Shown piece after piece: positions 10,692-25,600 of a stretch of DNA of 64,000 bases. Source of the stretch: Spisula solida (Eukaryota > Mollusca > Bivalvia > Venerida > Mactridae). The DNA lies in the NCBI GenBank assembly GCA_947247005.1, contig OX365945.1:36200551-36264550 (forward strand), given 5' to 3'. The notes below the pieces were generated by a model. That model made no database searches. It had not been told where the DNA came from and saw nothing but the letters and a program-made list of their open reading frames with translations. Within the stretch, counting starts at the first letter, position 1. Every line of letters starts with the position of its first letter. The position numbers were made by a program, and so were the translations under genes.

Positions 10692-13600
10692 AATTTAGCG
10701 GAGAATTCAAATTCAAAATTACGGCAGAAAAAGAAGAAAACATGTCATCTGACGAAGATTAACCTGCTTGTTGGTACAGTGTTAGGTGTCGGTCTATTGA
10801 TAACATTGTTAAATGTCTACCAGCTTCAACAGATGAAAGAAGAACATTTATTACATATCAAAGATGCTGGCTCGAGTGTTGAAGCACACAGTGGAAAAGG
10901 AACCAGAAATTCTCCAGTGGTTTGGATACATGGGAAAAATGTATGTCACCCATCGTAACAAATAAACCATAATGATAGTCTGTAGTGGTTTGTCTGATTT
11001 AAATTGATGCTCTGTCACCTTGTTAGCTCCTTGTTTGAGCACCCATTTGTTCACCTTGTTAGCTCCTTGGTTGAACACCCACTTGTTCACCTTGTTAGCC
11101 CCTTGGTTGAACACCCACTTGTTCACCTTGTTAGCTCCTTGGTTGAACACCCACTTGTTCACCTTGTTAGCTCCTTGGCTGAACACCCACTTGTTCACCT
11201 TGTTAGCTCCTTGGTTGAACACCCACTTGTTCACCTTGTTAGCTCCGTGGTTGAACACCCACTTGTTCACCTTGTTAGCTCCGTGGTTGAACACCCATTT
11301 GTTCACCTTGTTAGCTCCTTGGTTGAACACCCATTTATTCACCTTGTTAGCTCCTTGGTTGAACACCCACTTGTTCACCTTGTTAGCTCCTTGGTTGAAC
11401 ACCTTTTTGTTCACCTTGTTAGCTCCTTGGTTGAACACCCACTTGTTCACCTTGTTAGCTCCTTGGTTGAACACCCACTTGCTCACCTTGTTAGCTCCTT
11501 GGTTGAACACCCACTTGTTCACCTTGTTAGCTCCTTGGTTGAACACCCATTTATTCACCTTGTTAGCCACTTGGTTGAACACCCACCTGTTCACCTGGTT
11601 AGCTCCTTGGTTGAACACCCACTTGTTCACCTGGTTAGCTCCTTGGTTGAACACCCACTTGTTCACCTTGTTAGCTCCGTGGTTGAACACCCATTTGTTC
11701 ACCTTGTTAGCTCCTTGGTTGAACACCCATTTATTCACCTTGTTAGCTCCTTGGTTGAACACCCACTTGTTCACCTGGTTAGCTCCTTGGTTGAACACCC
11801 ACTTGTTCACCTTATTAGCTCCTTGGTTGAGCACCCACTTTGAGTGCCTACTTCTACTGCCTTCCTGTGCGAAAGGTCCGGGTTCGCTTTGTGAACGTGT
11901 CATACCAAAACTGAGAAAAAAGTGATACAATGATTTCAATGCTTGATGGTCAGCATAAATAGAGAAAACTGGCTTCATTTTTAGCTCACCTGAGCATGAA
12001 GGGCTCAAGGTGAGCTATTGTGATCACCCTTTTGTCTGTCGTATGCTGTCCACTGTCAACAATTTGACTGTTAACACTCTAGAGGTCAGTTTTCATTTAA
12101 TCTTTATGAAACTTGGTCACAATGTTTGTCTCTATGAAATCTAGACCAAGTTTGTAAATGGGTCATCTGGGGTCAAAAAGTAGGTCACCAGGTTACATCA
12201 AAGAAAAACCTTGTTTACACTCTAGAGGTCACATTTTTATGTGATATTAATGACACTTGGCCACAATGTGTGGCTTTATGAAATCTAGGCCAGGTTCACA
12301 ACTGGATCATCTTGGGTCAAAAACTAGGTCACAAGGTCACTGATTCTGCCTAAACTGCTAGTCATCAGGTGAGCCCTATTAGGGCCAATAGCCCTCTTGT
12401 TCTAATACCCTCATAGCGATTGATACCATAAGGAATGAGGTGCCAAGACTCGAGAGTTATTATAAACTATGGATTATTATAAACTATTGATAAGCAATGT
12501 ACTATGCTTACAGTCTACAAATTATTTTGCAAACACTGCTCTATTAAAACATCTATCAAGACTTTGATTTTGAATTTGTGAATGCCATTTTAACATTCTT
12601 TTGGCAAAGTAATCTGTAGCAAGCAAATAATGGTTATAAGATTGTTTGCATATATTATAGTGATCTCTGTCTTACACCAATACTCGGCAAAACTAATTAA
12701 TGGAACCAGAATTGAAAAACAAAATTTTGTGGTGTCTTAGTGACTTAAACACAAACATATTTTTGTTCTATAAATGAATAAATGATAATATAAGATATAT
12801 GAATACTTCAGATGCACACTGGATATTTGGACCATGTGAAGATTGTGTTTGAACGACTTGGATTTATTGTATCGACCGGAGAGGAAGACTGGGATGTATT
12901 ATGGGTTCATGACTACCCATTTATTACAATGTCGAAACTCATGCATCACTTGAGACCTTATCAAAAGGTAGGCTGACATAATTATGGAGAGAATTCTTAG
13001 CTCACCTGTCACATAGTGACACTTGTCCTGAATCTGTCTGACTACACCTTATATTTAAATGAAATGATACAAACAAAAAAGTGCAGTTGTTTTCTTCCCA
13101 ATGATTTGTCGTCTATTTGTCCTTCAAAAATTGCTTACCATTTGGGTCTAATATTTACGAAACTTTATCTCATAGTCAGATCATCTGTGTAAAATCTAAG
13201 TGAAGTTCTATACTGTATCATCTGGGGTCAAAAACTACACATATGATTGATACTATACATGTTTTTATTATCTATGTACATTGTATTATTTTGTAGGTGA
13301 ATCACTTTCCAGGATCTGGTTTTATAACAAACAAAGGTAGTTTGGCTACGTTAGAACTTGATGCATTCCCTAAAGCATTCAGGATACCTAAAGACAAAGA
13401 CAAGTTGATGGAATATGTAAGTAATTAATAACTTACACTGCCTATCAAAAATAAGTATACAGAGGTCATTTCCCCATTTAATTATTTGTTAATTAGTAAC
13501 ATTATTTGCAGATCAGTAAAGCAACATTTTTGAAGACAAGGATAAGTTTTGTTTATTTAGTGTAAAGACCATACAAAAATTGGTACCTTGGTGCAAAATA

Positions 13601-16600
13601 TAAAGTCTTTTTGTCCCTCTTGAAAGGTAACTTTGTCATAAAAAGATGGAAATTCAGTCTATTGGATCACATCATTATTTTAATTCAAAACATCTTCATC
13701 TTTACTTGGGCACTGTACAGTACATAAGGTCCACCACATTAATTTGACCACCTTGATTTCACTGTCTAGGTCCAGGTCTTAATGTCACCCAAATATCAAG
13801 GTCTCTACAATGAGAAGCTGCTTATTTGAAAGTCTCAAAGTAGGTTTTACTTTGAATATAATTGCAATAACTTCCATGTGACATGATAACTGTCTGTTGC
13901 ACATTGTATAACTTGAAGAACAAATAATTGTACCTAGTTAAGTATGTGAAACTGAATGACTTATTTTTACTAACCGTTAACGTTTTGGCTTAATACTTAG
14001 GCCTACGTCAGGGTTATGTATACATGAAAAAGGGAAAAAAACTCCAAAATACTTCTCTTAATACTAAAAAGGAGAGTAATTGTCACATTTTGTCATAATT
14101 ATATGAATGAAGAACTGATTAAAAAGTGAGCAAAAATGGAAAATAGAACATGTTTAACACTTAGGACTACTCTGTGTTTGTTGTCTCATGAAGTATCAGT
14201 CAATGCTGTGCACTTTATCCCTGATATTTATTCTGGTTATGTTTCAGGCTAAAAAGAACCCATCAGTCAAGTGGGTACAGAAAAACAACAACCATCGAGG
14301 GATTAAAATCAAAAAGATTGAAGGTGAGCTAATGAATGATCATCGTCAGATATCTGGTTTATATATACTGTAAAATCAATAATTACGCGGATTTTGGTAC
14401 AATGGTAATTTGGCGGTTTATTAAATTTGTAGATTTAAATTGTTAAGAATACTCTCTTGTTAACATATTTTGGGATCAATTATTAGGGGGGTAACATATA
14501 TTTGGGTCAATTATTGGGGGGGGGGGGGGGTAACATATTTTGGGGTCAATTATTCAGGGGGGGGGTAATATATTTGTGGGTTAACATATTTTGGGGTTAA
14601 TTTTTCGGTGGATTTAATTTCGCAATCTAGTTCATCTGCAAAATTAACGAAAATGTACAATTCATCAAGCCTTCTGTAGAGACATTTTCTGGATAACAAT
14701 GGGCAGAATAAACTTTGCTTGGAGAAGTGTCATCTGAATACTTCTTATTTAAGAGTCCTTGATAGGAATTCTGCATATGATGGTGAGGTTTTCCTATCTT
14801 GTATAAACTAGCTGATGATTGATTATATTTCTCCAACTTATCTTATATGACATCACTGAGTAATGCGACGTTTGATAAACTTTGGTAAAAGGTACTAACA
14901 GATTCACAAGTTTGTTCCCCTTACTAAGCATATTAAGAAACTGGATAAATAGAATAAAATGTTTGTGACATGAATGAAGTAGTTGATGTGTCATAGTGCT
15001 GATTTAACCTATGACACAATAGAACCACTTTGCTGTACACCTCCCTGACATGGATCATGATAAAACAATCATTATTTATTTGTATTCAATTTATCTTACA
15101 GAGTTGGACTTTAAGTCAAATGGTTCATTTGTTCAGGAGTTTGTGGCCAAGCCATATCTTATTGATGGAAGGTATGTATATAGTGGTAGACGCTCATGTT
15201 GATTTGTATTTCATGCTCCATTTATCTGACTAGAAGAGGTGAATTCAACATACGCCACTGACTATTACAGGAATATTATTTTCACGATGAAATCTTTATA
15301 AGATAAAATAATCAGCAGTTTGACCAAAATACTGGGTAGATTAAAGGCATCATAAACCCTTTTTTAGCTCCACTATTCGAAGATTATTGCAGTAACTCAG
15401 GCATTGACATTGGTGTAATACTTCACAGGAGTAGGTAACTCTTACAAATATTTTGTTCAAATTATCTGCCCTTTTCAACTTTCAAATCCATGTTAAAGTT
15501 TAGGTACAACCTCAAATATTTTCAAAGTGCAGGGACATATTGCTTTGATACTTTGCACACTTGTTCACTATCATGACCCCGTCCCAAACACAGGAGTACA
15601 TACTTATTACAAAGCTTTCTTTAGTTGCTTTGATTATACTATCCAAGCATGGCATTGAGAATAGTAGAGCACCCTGTTCAAGGACAGCTCTGGTTGTGAC
15701 TACACTTGGTGCCTGTATTGTACTGTATTTATAACTTGTTGTTTCAGAAAGTTTGATATTGGTGTATATACCATAATGACATCACTGAATCCACTGAGAG
15801 TGTATATTGTAAATGATGAAGCTTTGATCAGGTATGTATACTGATCCACTGAGAGTGTATATTGTAAATGATGAAGCTTTGATCAGGTATGTATACTGGT
15901 CCACTGAGAGTATATATTGTAAATGATGAAGCTTTGATCAGGTATGTATACTGGTCCACTGAGAGTATATATTGTAAATGATGAAGCTTTGATCAGGTAT
16001 GTATACTGGGCCACTGAGAGTATATATTGTAAATGATGAAGCTTTGATCAGGTATGTATACTGGTCCACTGAGAGTATATATTGTAAATGATGAAGCTTT
16101 GATCAGGTATGTATACTGGTCCACTGAGAGTATATATTGTAAATGATGAAGCTTTGATCAGGTATGTATACTGGTCCACTGAGAGTATATATTGTAAATA
16201 ATGAAGCTTTGATCAGGTATGTATACTGATCCACTGAGAGTGTATATTGTAAATGATGAAGCTTTGATCATTGTTTTAGAATAAAAGGTAAGGACAGTTT
16301 ATGAATATTTCATTTCAATTCTTACAAGGCATAAATGTCAATTGTGTCTTAAGCAAGTGTTAATTTGCGAGAGTATGTAGGGCTTAAAATAAAATATTGT
16401 TTGTTTCCCCATCCCCTACCTACCCGACTAAAAAGGGCCCTACCCAAAATATTTTATTGCCCAAATTGAAATAATATTTTTTTTATTAAAAATTGGAAGT
16501 GAAAATGTTAATTTTTGTTTACTGACTTCCTTTTTACCATTAAATTTAAGACTGTTGGTGTTCGCCTTAAAGTTAATTCTAAATTTCATTATTTGTATGT

Positions 16601-19600
16601 CTTAACCAATAACTATCATACTGAAACGGTTCCAAAAAAAAAATTTAACCCTACCTACCTACCCATTCTAAATCTGCTAGTGTCGGGATGGGGAAACCAA
16701 GAATATTTTAAGTTCGGCCTAGTTCAGTTTACTAGTTTACCAGTGCATCGTCATAAATAGAATACCTACATGATGTAACGTCACTGCCATTTGTATCAAA
16801 CCTTATACAATGCTATTCTTGTTCTTTGTAAAGTATAAAAATGCCAAAACTACAAAAAAAAATCAAACGTCATAAAGACATTTAAGGTCACAGAAAAATA
16901 TCTAAGGGTAGGTGAGGATAGTGGAAACCAACAGTTATTGAAGCCTTATCTGAACTCTTTGTTGTGATGTTATGTCTCAGACTGATTGTGCTTGATATTA
17001 CAGATTTTGTTCCAAAGATTACTATCCATTCAATACAGATGATGTGGATAAATATGTTGTACATGATGATTACACACCAATGTGGCAGGTTAGTCAATCT
17101 GATCATATCCTCTAACCCGCTACCCATGAGGATCTGACGACGACCTACAGAAGGTCACCTCAGGCCACCTTTGCCATTAGCCAATCGGCACCTTGCTTTC
17201 AGAATTCTGAAAGCTATTTGATTCTATTTCTAAATACGGTAGTTATCACGAACGCATGCATCTTACGCGCCTACTTCGTTCTGATCACCTTGGTCTTTAT
17301 GGATTGCAATATTTACAGGAGACAAACGGAAATGGCTGAGCTTTCACGATTGATAATCAACAGTGCGTTTATATTAAATTATTTGTACTACAAATTCTAC
17401 AATGGACGAATTAATCAGGATTACTCCAAAAAAGCATAATAAAGTTGTTTGATTTACCGTTTATTAATACGACCGAAGTACCAATGTAACGTTATCTCGA
17501 ACTCGCTTATGTCTAATTTTCCGTTATGTCGAAGTTTTTTTCAAGTCCTGATTTTTCTTCTTCTTTGTCTATATGAAATATCGAGACCTATCTCGAAGTT
17601 TCGGCTCGAATTTGGCTCGAATTTTCCGTTATGTCGAATTATTTTTTTGGTCCTGATTAACTAATTCGCACTTTAAATCTTTTGTTCATCTCGAAGTCGG
17701 GTCGAAGTCGGATCGTATTCGACTAGCGTCGAATGTTTTTCACACCTTGCCAGTCTCAAAAATTCGATTTACCTGTAATTTTCACGCCTTCCATTGTTTA
17801 ACAAATCTTTGTTTGCAACAATTTGCGCAAACATGTCATAAAGATTCGAGTTATGTCCACACATCAATAAACAATTGTTCGAAAAAATAATAATTAAAAA
17901 CATTATGTTTGACTTTATATACATGAACACGGTCTTGAATAAAAAAAGAAACTATCACTACTGTTTATCTTTATTTCTCATGTATTTATGATGTAGGCCT
18001 ACAGTTAAATGTACATGTAAGATCGAGGGTGTTGGCATTTACTTATTCGATCGTACACATACACTAGCATGTGATACACTAGACTTACTGATGAGTACTA
18101 TTATCATCATAGTTTAATGCAAACAACACAACGTACACAATCGAAAGTTAATAAAATGCATTTTCTCGAGTAGGAGTACATGTACATAAATATCAAAACA
18201 AGCAATTCTCACGAATTTGTTGCTCTTATGACTGTAACAATATGGCAGCATAAAAGATAGAAACTAGAAAACTTGCAACTTTGATTCCGAAAAATCTATC
18301 TCGGATTTTCGTTATGTCGAAGTAATTTCAATGGTCCCATGAAATTCGAGATAACGAGAGTTGACTGTATATGATTGGCTGAATTATAAATAGATATAAA
18401 TAGCGATAGTGAAAATTCCGATTTCTGAAAACAGAAACTTGTACAGGTTGTCATCAGATCTTGCCGTAAGGAAGATCAAGTACTTTAGTCAGATTGGCAG
18501 GTTAGTTTACATACAAACTGTATGTACAGTGAAACGTCTTGAGAGCTGCCCTCTGTATAACAACAACCTCTCCTATAACAACACTGTCAAACATTCCCTA
18601 GGCTAATATTTACTATGAATTTAACCTCTGTAGAGCAACAACGTCTGTATAATAGCCAGTATTTGCAGCTACCATAGATTGTACTGTACATTTGTACACA
18701 TAATGAGTGAAGGAATAATTGTGGAAGTGGTTTTTTATTTGTTGAACATATTGTGAAAACTTGTATAATTTCAATTGTACATTATAATACTTGATGATGA
18801 TACAGGATTGGCATGAATAATATTACTAAAATCTATTTGTTTGGAACTCAAACAATTAGTTTTCAAAACTCACCTAGGATTATATGGATATATTACACTA
18901 TTGTACTGATGCTTATTAAAACTTTTTAGCTCCACTATTCGTAGAATAAGGGGAGCTCTTGCGTTCACCCGAGCGTTGGCGTCGGCGTAACACTTTTGTT
19001 AAACTTTAGGTACAGGTTTTTTAACCTCTTACATTCTCTAAGTCCTTTGAGATATTGCTTTCATACTTTGCATACTTGTTTGCCACCATGACCCCAACCC
19101 ATATGCAGGAGTAGGTAACTCTATCAGGCATTTTGTTGAAATTATGCCCCCTTTTTCTACTTAGTGCAAATAGTGCAAATGTTAAAGTTTAGGTACAGGT
19201 TTTTTAACCTCTAATATCTTCATAGTGCATTGACATATTGCTTTTATACTTTGCATACTTGTTTACCATCATGACCCCAACTCATAAACAGGGATAGGTA
19301 ACTCTATCAAGCATTTTGGTGAAAGTATGCCCCCTTTTTCAACTTAGTGCAATGGTTAAAGTTTAGGTACAGGTTTTTTCACCTCTAATATTTTCAAAGT
19401 GCATTCACATAATGCTATGTATACTTGTTCTCCATCATGACCCCAACCCCAATACACAGGGGTGGGTAACTCTATCAAGCATTTTGTTGAAATTATGCCC
19501 CCTTTTGGACTTAGAAATGCAAATGTTAAAGTTTAGGTACAGGTTTTTTATGCCCCCGTATCGATAGATCGGGAGGCATATAGTTCGTCCGTCCAATTCT

Positions 19601-22600
19601 TGTCCGGGCTATTTCTCAAGAACCACTGCTCAGATTTTAACAAAACTTCATGGATAGCTTCACTACCAAGTGGAGATGCGCATATCGTTGGAACGTTCCG
19701 GTTCGCTGATTATTTACACAGTTATGCCCCTTGGAAGATTTGCACTATAAATTCTTGTCCGGGCTATTTCTCAAGAACCACTGCTCAGATTTTAACAAAA
19801 CTTCATGGATAGCTTCACTACCAAGTGGAGATGCGCATATCGTTGGCACGTTCCGGTTCGCTGATTATTTACACAGTTATGCCCCTTGGAAGATTTGCAC
19901 TATAAATTCTTGTTCGCGCTATTTCTCAAGAACCACTGCTCAGATTTTAACAAAACTTCATGGATAGCTTCACTACCAAGTGGCGATGCGCATATCGTAG
20001 GCACGTTTGGGTTCGCTGATAATTAACACAGTTTTGCCCCTTGGAAAATATCCCAATATAACTAGATACTTTATTCTTGTCCGCAATATTTTTGGCTTTT
20101 TTGGTTTTCTTTCCATTCAAAGTAAGTATATTTTGTGTGTAGATGTTTTTATGGACTATGAGGCTGGCTTCCACAGGGGCATAAGCGTTTATTGAACGCA
20201 GTCTTGTTTAACCTCTAATTTGTTCAAAGTGCATTGGTATGTTGCTTTGATACTTTGCATACTTGTTCACCATCATGACCCCAACCCATACACAGGAGAA
20301 GATAACTATTTAGCATTTTGTTGAAAGTATGCCCCCTTTTGGACTAAGAAATGCTTATTTGTTAACCTTCATGACCAAGAGGACCTACACATGAGTAGGT
20401 AATGGTTCTGCATAATTTGTCCAAATTATCCCCCTTTTTCGACTTAGATACCCCAACCTCTACACAGCAGAGGTAAATGCTGCTGTTATGAAGCATTTTG
20501 CTTTGAATATATAATGATTGTACTATCCCAGCATGGCGCTGCGAATAGTGGAGCGTGCAGTTCGTGGACAGCTCTTGTTAAAAATGTTGTTAGTTTTGTA
20601 TGATGAATGAGTGATGATATGTTTTGGTTTCAGATGTTGTCATTCAAGGATTTGTATGTAGATAAGAAGTTTGGTTTCAAGGAATCATTTAACAGGCACA
20701 TGATCAATAAAGGTAAGCAGATGAATCAATAGAAATGAAACGAAGAAGTGCTTGTACATGGAATATTAAGTACTGAGTTTCAGTATTTAGATATCTGTGA
20801 ATAAGGTCCTCTTTATGTCAATGTTTATATTGCATCAGTCCCATTTTATGTCAATCAATTACATTCTAGCCCACATTGACTGCCACAGAACTATTTAGTT
20901 TATCAGGACTGCCACAGGACTATGTAGTTTATCAGGACTGCCACAGAACTATGTAGTTAATCAGGACTACCACATGACTATGTAGTTAATCAGGACAACC
21001 ACATGACTATGTAGTTTATCAGGACTACCACATGACTATGTAGTTTGTCAGGACTGCCACAGAACTATGTAGTTAATCAGGACTACCACAGGACTATGTA
21101 GTTTATCAGGACTACCACATGACTATGTAGTTTGTCAGGACTGCCACAGAACTATGTAGTTAATCAGGACTACCACATGACTATGTAGTTAATCAGGACA
21201 ACCACATGACTATGTAGTTTATCAGGACTGCCACAGGACTATGTAGTTGATCAGGACTGCCACATGATTATGTAGTTTATCAGGACTGCCACAGGACTAT
21301 GTAGTTTATCAGGACTGCCACAGAACTATGTAGTTGATCAGGACTGCCACATGATTATGTAGTTTATCAGGACTGCCACAGGACTATGTAGTTTATCAGG
21401 AATGCCACAGAACTATGTAGTTGATCAGGACTGCCACATGATTATGTAGTTTATCAGGACTGCCACAGAACTATGTAGTTTATCAGGACTGCCACAAGAC
21501 TATGTAGTTTATCAGGACTGCCACAGAACTATGTAGTTGATCAGGACTGCCACATGATTATGTAGTTTATCAGGACTGCCACAGAACTATGTAGTTTATC
21601 AGGACTGCGACAAGACTATGTAGTTTATCAGGACTGCCACAGAACTATGTAGTTGATCAGGACTGCCACAGGATTATGTAGTTTATCAGGACTACCACAA
21701 GACTATGTAGATTATCAGGACTGCCACAGGACTATGTAGTTTATCAGGACTATGTAGTTTATTCAGGACAGCCATAGAACTATGTAGTTTATCAGGACTA
21801 CCACATGACTATGTAGTTTATCAGGACTACCACATTGAATGATATATATTAATAAGGTCCTCATTTGGTTCCATAACTTTTGGTAGTTAGAATCTTTTAT
21901 AGGACCCGACATGTCATACCGATAAAGAGTTTGTGAAATCTTTTGGACAGTTTGTGAAAATCTAATGGGCAGTTTGTGAAAATCTAATGGGCAGTTTGTG
22001 AAAATGACTAGATGTTGATTTATTTCAGGCATCAATATAAGCAAGATCTGGTCAGATATACATGATACTATACGTGCTGTTTATCTGAAGAAACAACCAA
22101 CACTGATGTCCTCTAGTGCTAAATACAAAACTTCAAAGTAAGTTAAACTGCTGGTAAAAAGTAGGTATATTGTGATCTGTTTGAACATGTATGATCTTTC
22201 AAGGTGTCTGTCGGTTGGTAGACCAAATGTTTTCTGTTCAGTAACGCTTGACCCCAGAATCCTCAAACTTAATATGGTACTAGGTCATCAACAGTAGATG
22301 ATTCCTATTGATTTTAAGGTCAGTAGGTCAAAGTTAAAGGTCCCTGTGACCTTTAACATGAATAAATGGACCAAAGGGTTTCTGATCAATTACTCCAGAA
22401 TGGTTGGGCACAGGTAATTTCAAACTTAATAGGGACATCTGTAGTGACATGTAAATCTATAACATGACAGGTTGAGCTGATTCAAAAAAAGGCATAGTGT
22501 TAGAATTATGTCATAATATTGTGACTATGGTTACCTTATTGTGGTCCTGTGAAACACTGAATGAAAACTGTACCATTGTATTCATTTATACCCTGTTACA

Positions 22601-25600
22601 ATATGCCTACCATAATATTATTTGATTCTGTTTATTTTCAGAAACTTTTTTGAACTAGTCAGATTTGATTTTGTCCTTGATGAAAAGTTGAAAGTGTACC
22701 TAATGGAGGTGAGTAGAATGTGAACCCCACTCTTCCACTAAACCAGTCATTATGCCACATAGGTGAACCTCACTCTTCCATTAAACCAGTCATTATGCCA
22801 CATAGGTGAACCCCACTCTTCCACTAAACCAGTCATTATGCCACATAGGTGAACCTCACTCTTCCATTAAACCAGTCATTATGCCACATAGGTGAACCTC
22901 ACTCTTCCATTAAACCAATCATTATGCCACATAGGTGAACCTCACTCTTCCATTAAACCAGTCATTATGCCACATAGGTGAACCTCACTCTTCCATTAAA
23001 CCAGTCATTATGCCACATAGGTGAACCTCACTCTTCCATTAAACCAGTCATTATGCCACATAGGTGAACCCCACTCTTCCATTAAACCAGTCATTATGCC
23101 ACATAGGTGAACCTCACTCTTCCATTAAACCAGTCATTATGCCACATAGGTGAACCCCACTCTTCCACTAAACCAGTCATTATGCCACATTAAGCCTTCA
23201 ACAGCTATTTTTAAAAAGCAACATCTTTGTAACCTATCTGCAGAATGGTGCATTTTTAGCACTCTAGCACATGATGCATTTTTAGCACTTTAGCATATGA
23301 AGTAAAAGAAATTGAATTACAGCCTACAGTCGGTTTGTAAACAAAATAACGAATGTGAACAATAAATGCATAATTTATAGTCTAAGGAAAGCAACTCTTG
23401 CAAAACTAGTATTTTGTACATTTTACTAAAGGTAATTTTTGGCTTCCTATTTCGACAGATATTGTTAACATTTTGTCATCAATTATTGGTCATTTGTGAA
23501 AAACTTTATAATTCCTTGTATTTAGTCTATTTACTTGTTGATGGGAAAAAAGTTTTGGGAGAGATAACGGGGCTTTAACAAAGTTATAAGCATTTTCTCG
23601 TTCATCCCTTGTATCCTCCCTCATATGTGTTGTGTATGTTAGTGTATTAACTAGTTACAAGCATTTTCTCGTTACTTATTGATCATCCCTTGTATGTGTT
23701 GTGTATGTTAGTGTATTAACTAGTTACAAGCATTTTCGCGTTACTTATTGATCATCCCTTGTATGTGTTGTGTATGTTAGTGTATTAACTAGTTACATGC
23801 ATTTTCTCGTTACTTATTGATCATCCCTTGTATGTGTTGTGTATGTTAGTGTATTAACTAGTTACAAGCATTTTCTTGTTACTTATTGATCATCCCTTGT
23901 ATGTGTTGTGTATGTTAGTGTATTAACTAGTTACAAGCATTTGCTCATTATTTTTTTATAATGCCTCGTATGTGTTGTGTATATTACAGGTGAATATGTC
24001 GCCCAATCTGTCGACGGGTCACTTCAAGGATAACAAACGAGTATATCAACATGTTATATATAACGTTCTCAGGTTGACAGGTGTTGCATCAATAGTGGAA
24101 AACCATTTCCATAACAGGTAGAATAATTTAAGTTGTTCAAAGTCAGCTGTTCGAGTCAGCTATTGTGATTCCTCTTAATCTGTTATCTTTCTTTTATAGA
24201 TCTATGTAAATATTTACTCAACATATATTTTTTTTGTATTATAGTTATACAATATTTAAAATGAAATTAAAAGAAGTAAGACGCTTCCTGTATCATTATA
24301 AGGACATCACAAAAATGACATTTCAAAAATAAAAAACTTTTAGGTTGAAACTTTAAAGAATTTGCACAATTTAAATTGACAAGCATTTCATTTCCATCGA
24401 ATTGAACTCAATAGAATTTTGTTGGATTATTATTTGTTACAAACTGTGCATGTATGACAGTCTAGACTGAAACTGATACATTTATAACAACATGGCCATG
24501 AAAAAAACATTTCACATTTTGAAGTCTAACTCTGAGTGCCAGTCTTAAATTGTTTGTGAATCATGTTAATATTAACCTGGCATGAACTATATACATATTT
24601 ATAACATGTTTGTTGACAGTGATACTGATATGAAGAATATGATAGCATCAGACAGAGAAGTGTTAGTATTCTCTGAGTGGTGTACATCCGCCCAGTGTAT
24701 ACGGTGTGATAGTATGGTAAGATCTTATAATTATTGACACATGGAAATACATTTAATCTCCGTCCGTCTGTCTGTCAGTCCGTCAAAAATCTTGATCGTG
24801 TCATAACTCAAACAGTTTCCAAGCTAGGTTTATAAAACTCAGTATGTGGATTGGGGCAATTAGAGGATTATGCTTGTCTACAAATATTTGGATTTGGACA
24901 AAAATTGTGGTTGCTATGGAGACAGAAAGAGTGAAAATATGTTCAAAATCTGGATCCAGCCATGACTCGAACAGTCGCCAAGCTATGTTAATGAAACTTG
25001 GTGTGTGTGTAGGTGCCAATAAGGAAATTATGCCCATTTAATTATTCTTTTGATTCTTACAAAAAATGTGGTTGCTATTGCAACAGAAACATTGAAAATA
25101 ATTTAAAAGTCTTGGCTTTAAACTGGTAGGGGATTTCTGTATTGCTTGCAATTCTTTGTGACTTGTTATTCTTGAAGGCCAAAAGAAATGTCATGTGTGA
25201 TGAATAATGCATCCATGCATAGTCACAGGAGAAAGAAAAAAGAACGTTTTTAGTTAAAAAAAGATGTAGAGCATTTACTATACCAAACTGCTTGATAGAG
25301 TCCCCTCCTCCTGTCTGCAGGATAAGGTTATCAGTGTGATGAAGTATGCTGTGTTTCTAATCCCTCATCTAAAGTTTGAGAAATTGGACTTGGTTATCAC
25401 TTTGATCACTTTGTGCAGTCAGTTTCAAATAAATTTTTACCTAAGATATTAAAAATTTCCACATAAATAAAACATTCTAAGATGCAAAGGGCAATAACTG
25501 TAAATAGAAATAAATCACAGGGTTACCTTCTCTTGTGTACACACCGAGGTCATCACTGTAACAAGGTATGATGAATTTTAAGTACATACCTCTTGTAGAT

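Noticed and set aside
10851..12008. 385-codon minus-strand frame with a 12-residue repeat
   Set aside because: Produced by the 36 bp minisatellite inside a TTLL intron; it has no splice sites or non-repeat domain and ends inside a dispersed element.
19600..19967. Overlapping frames S-G-L-F-L-K-N-H-C-S-D-F
   Set aside because: They come from the three-copy module of a dispersed non-coding element.
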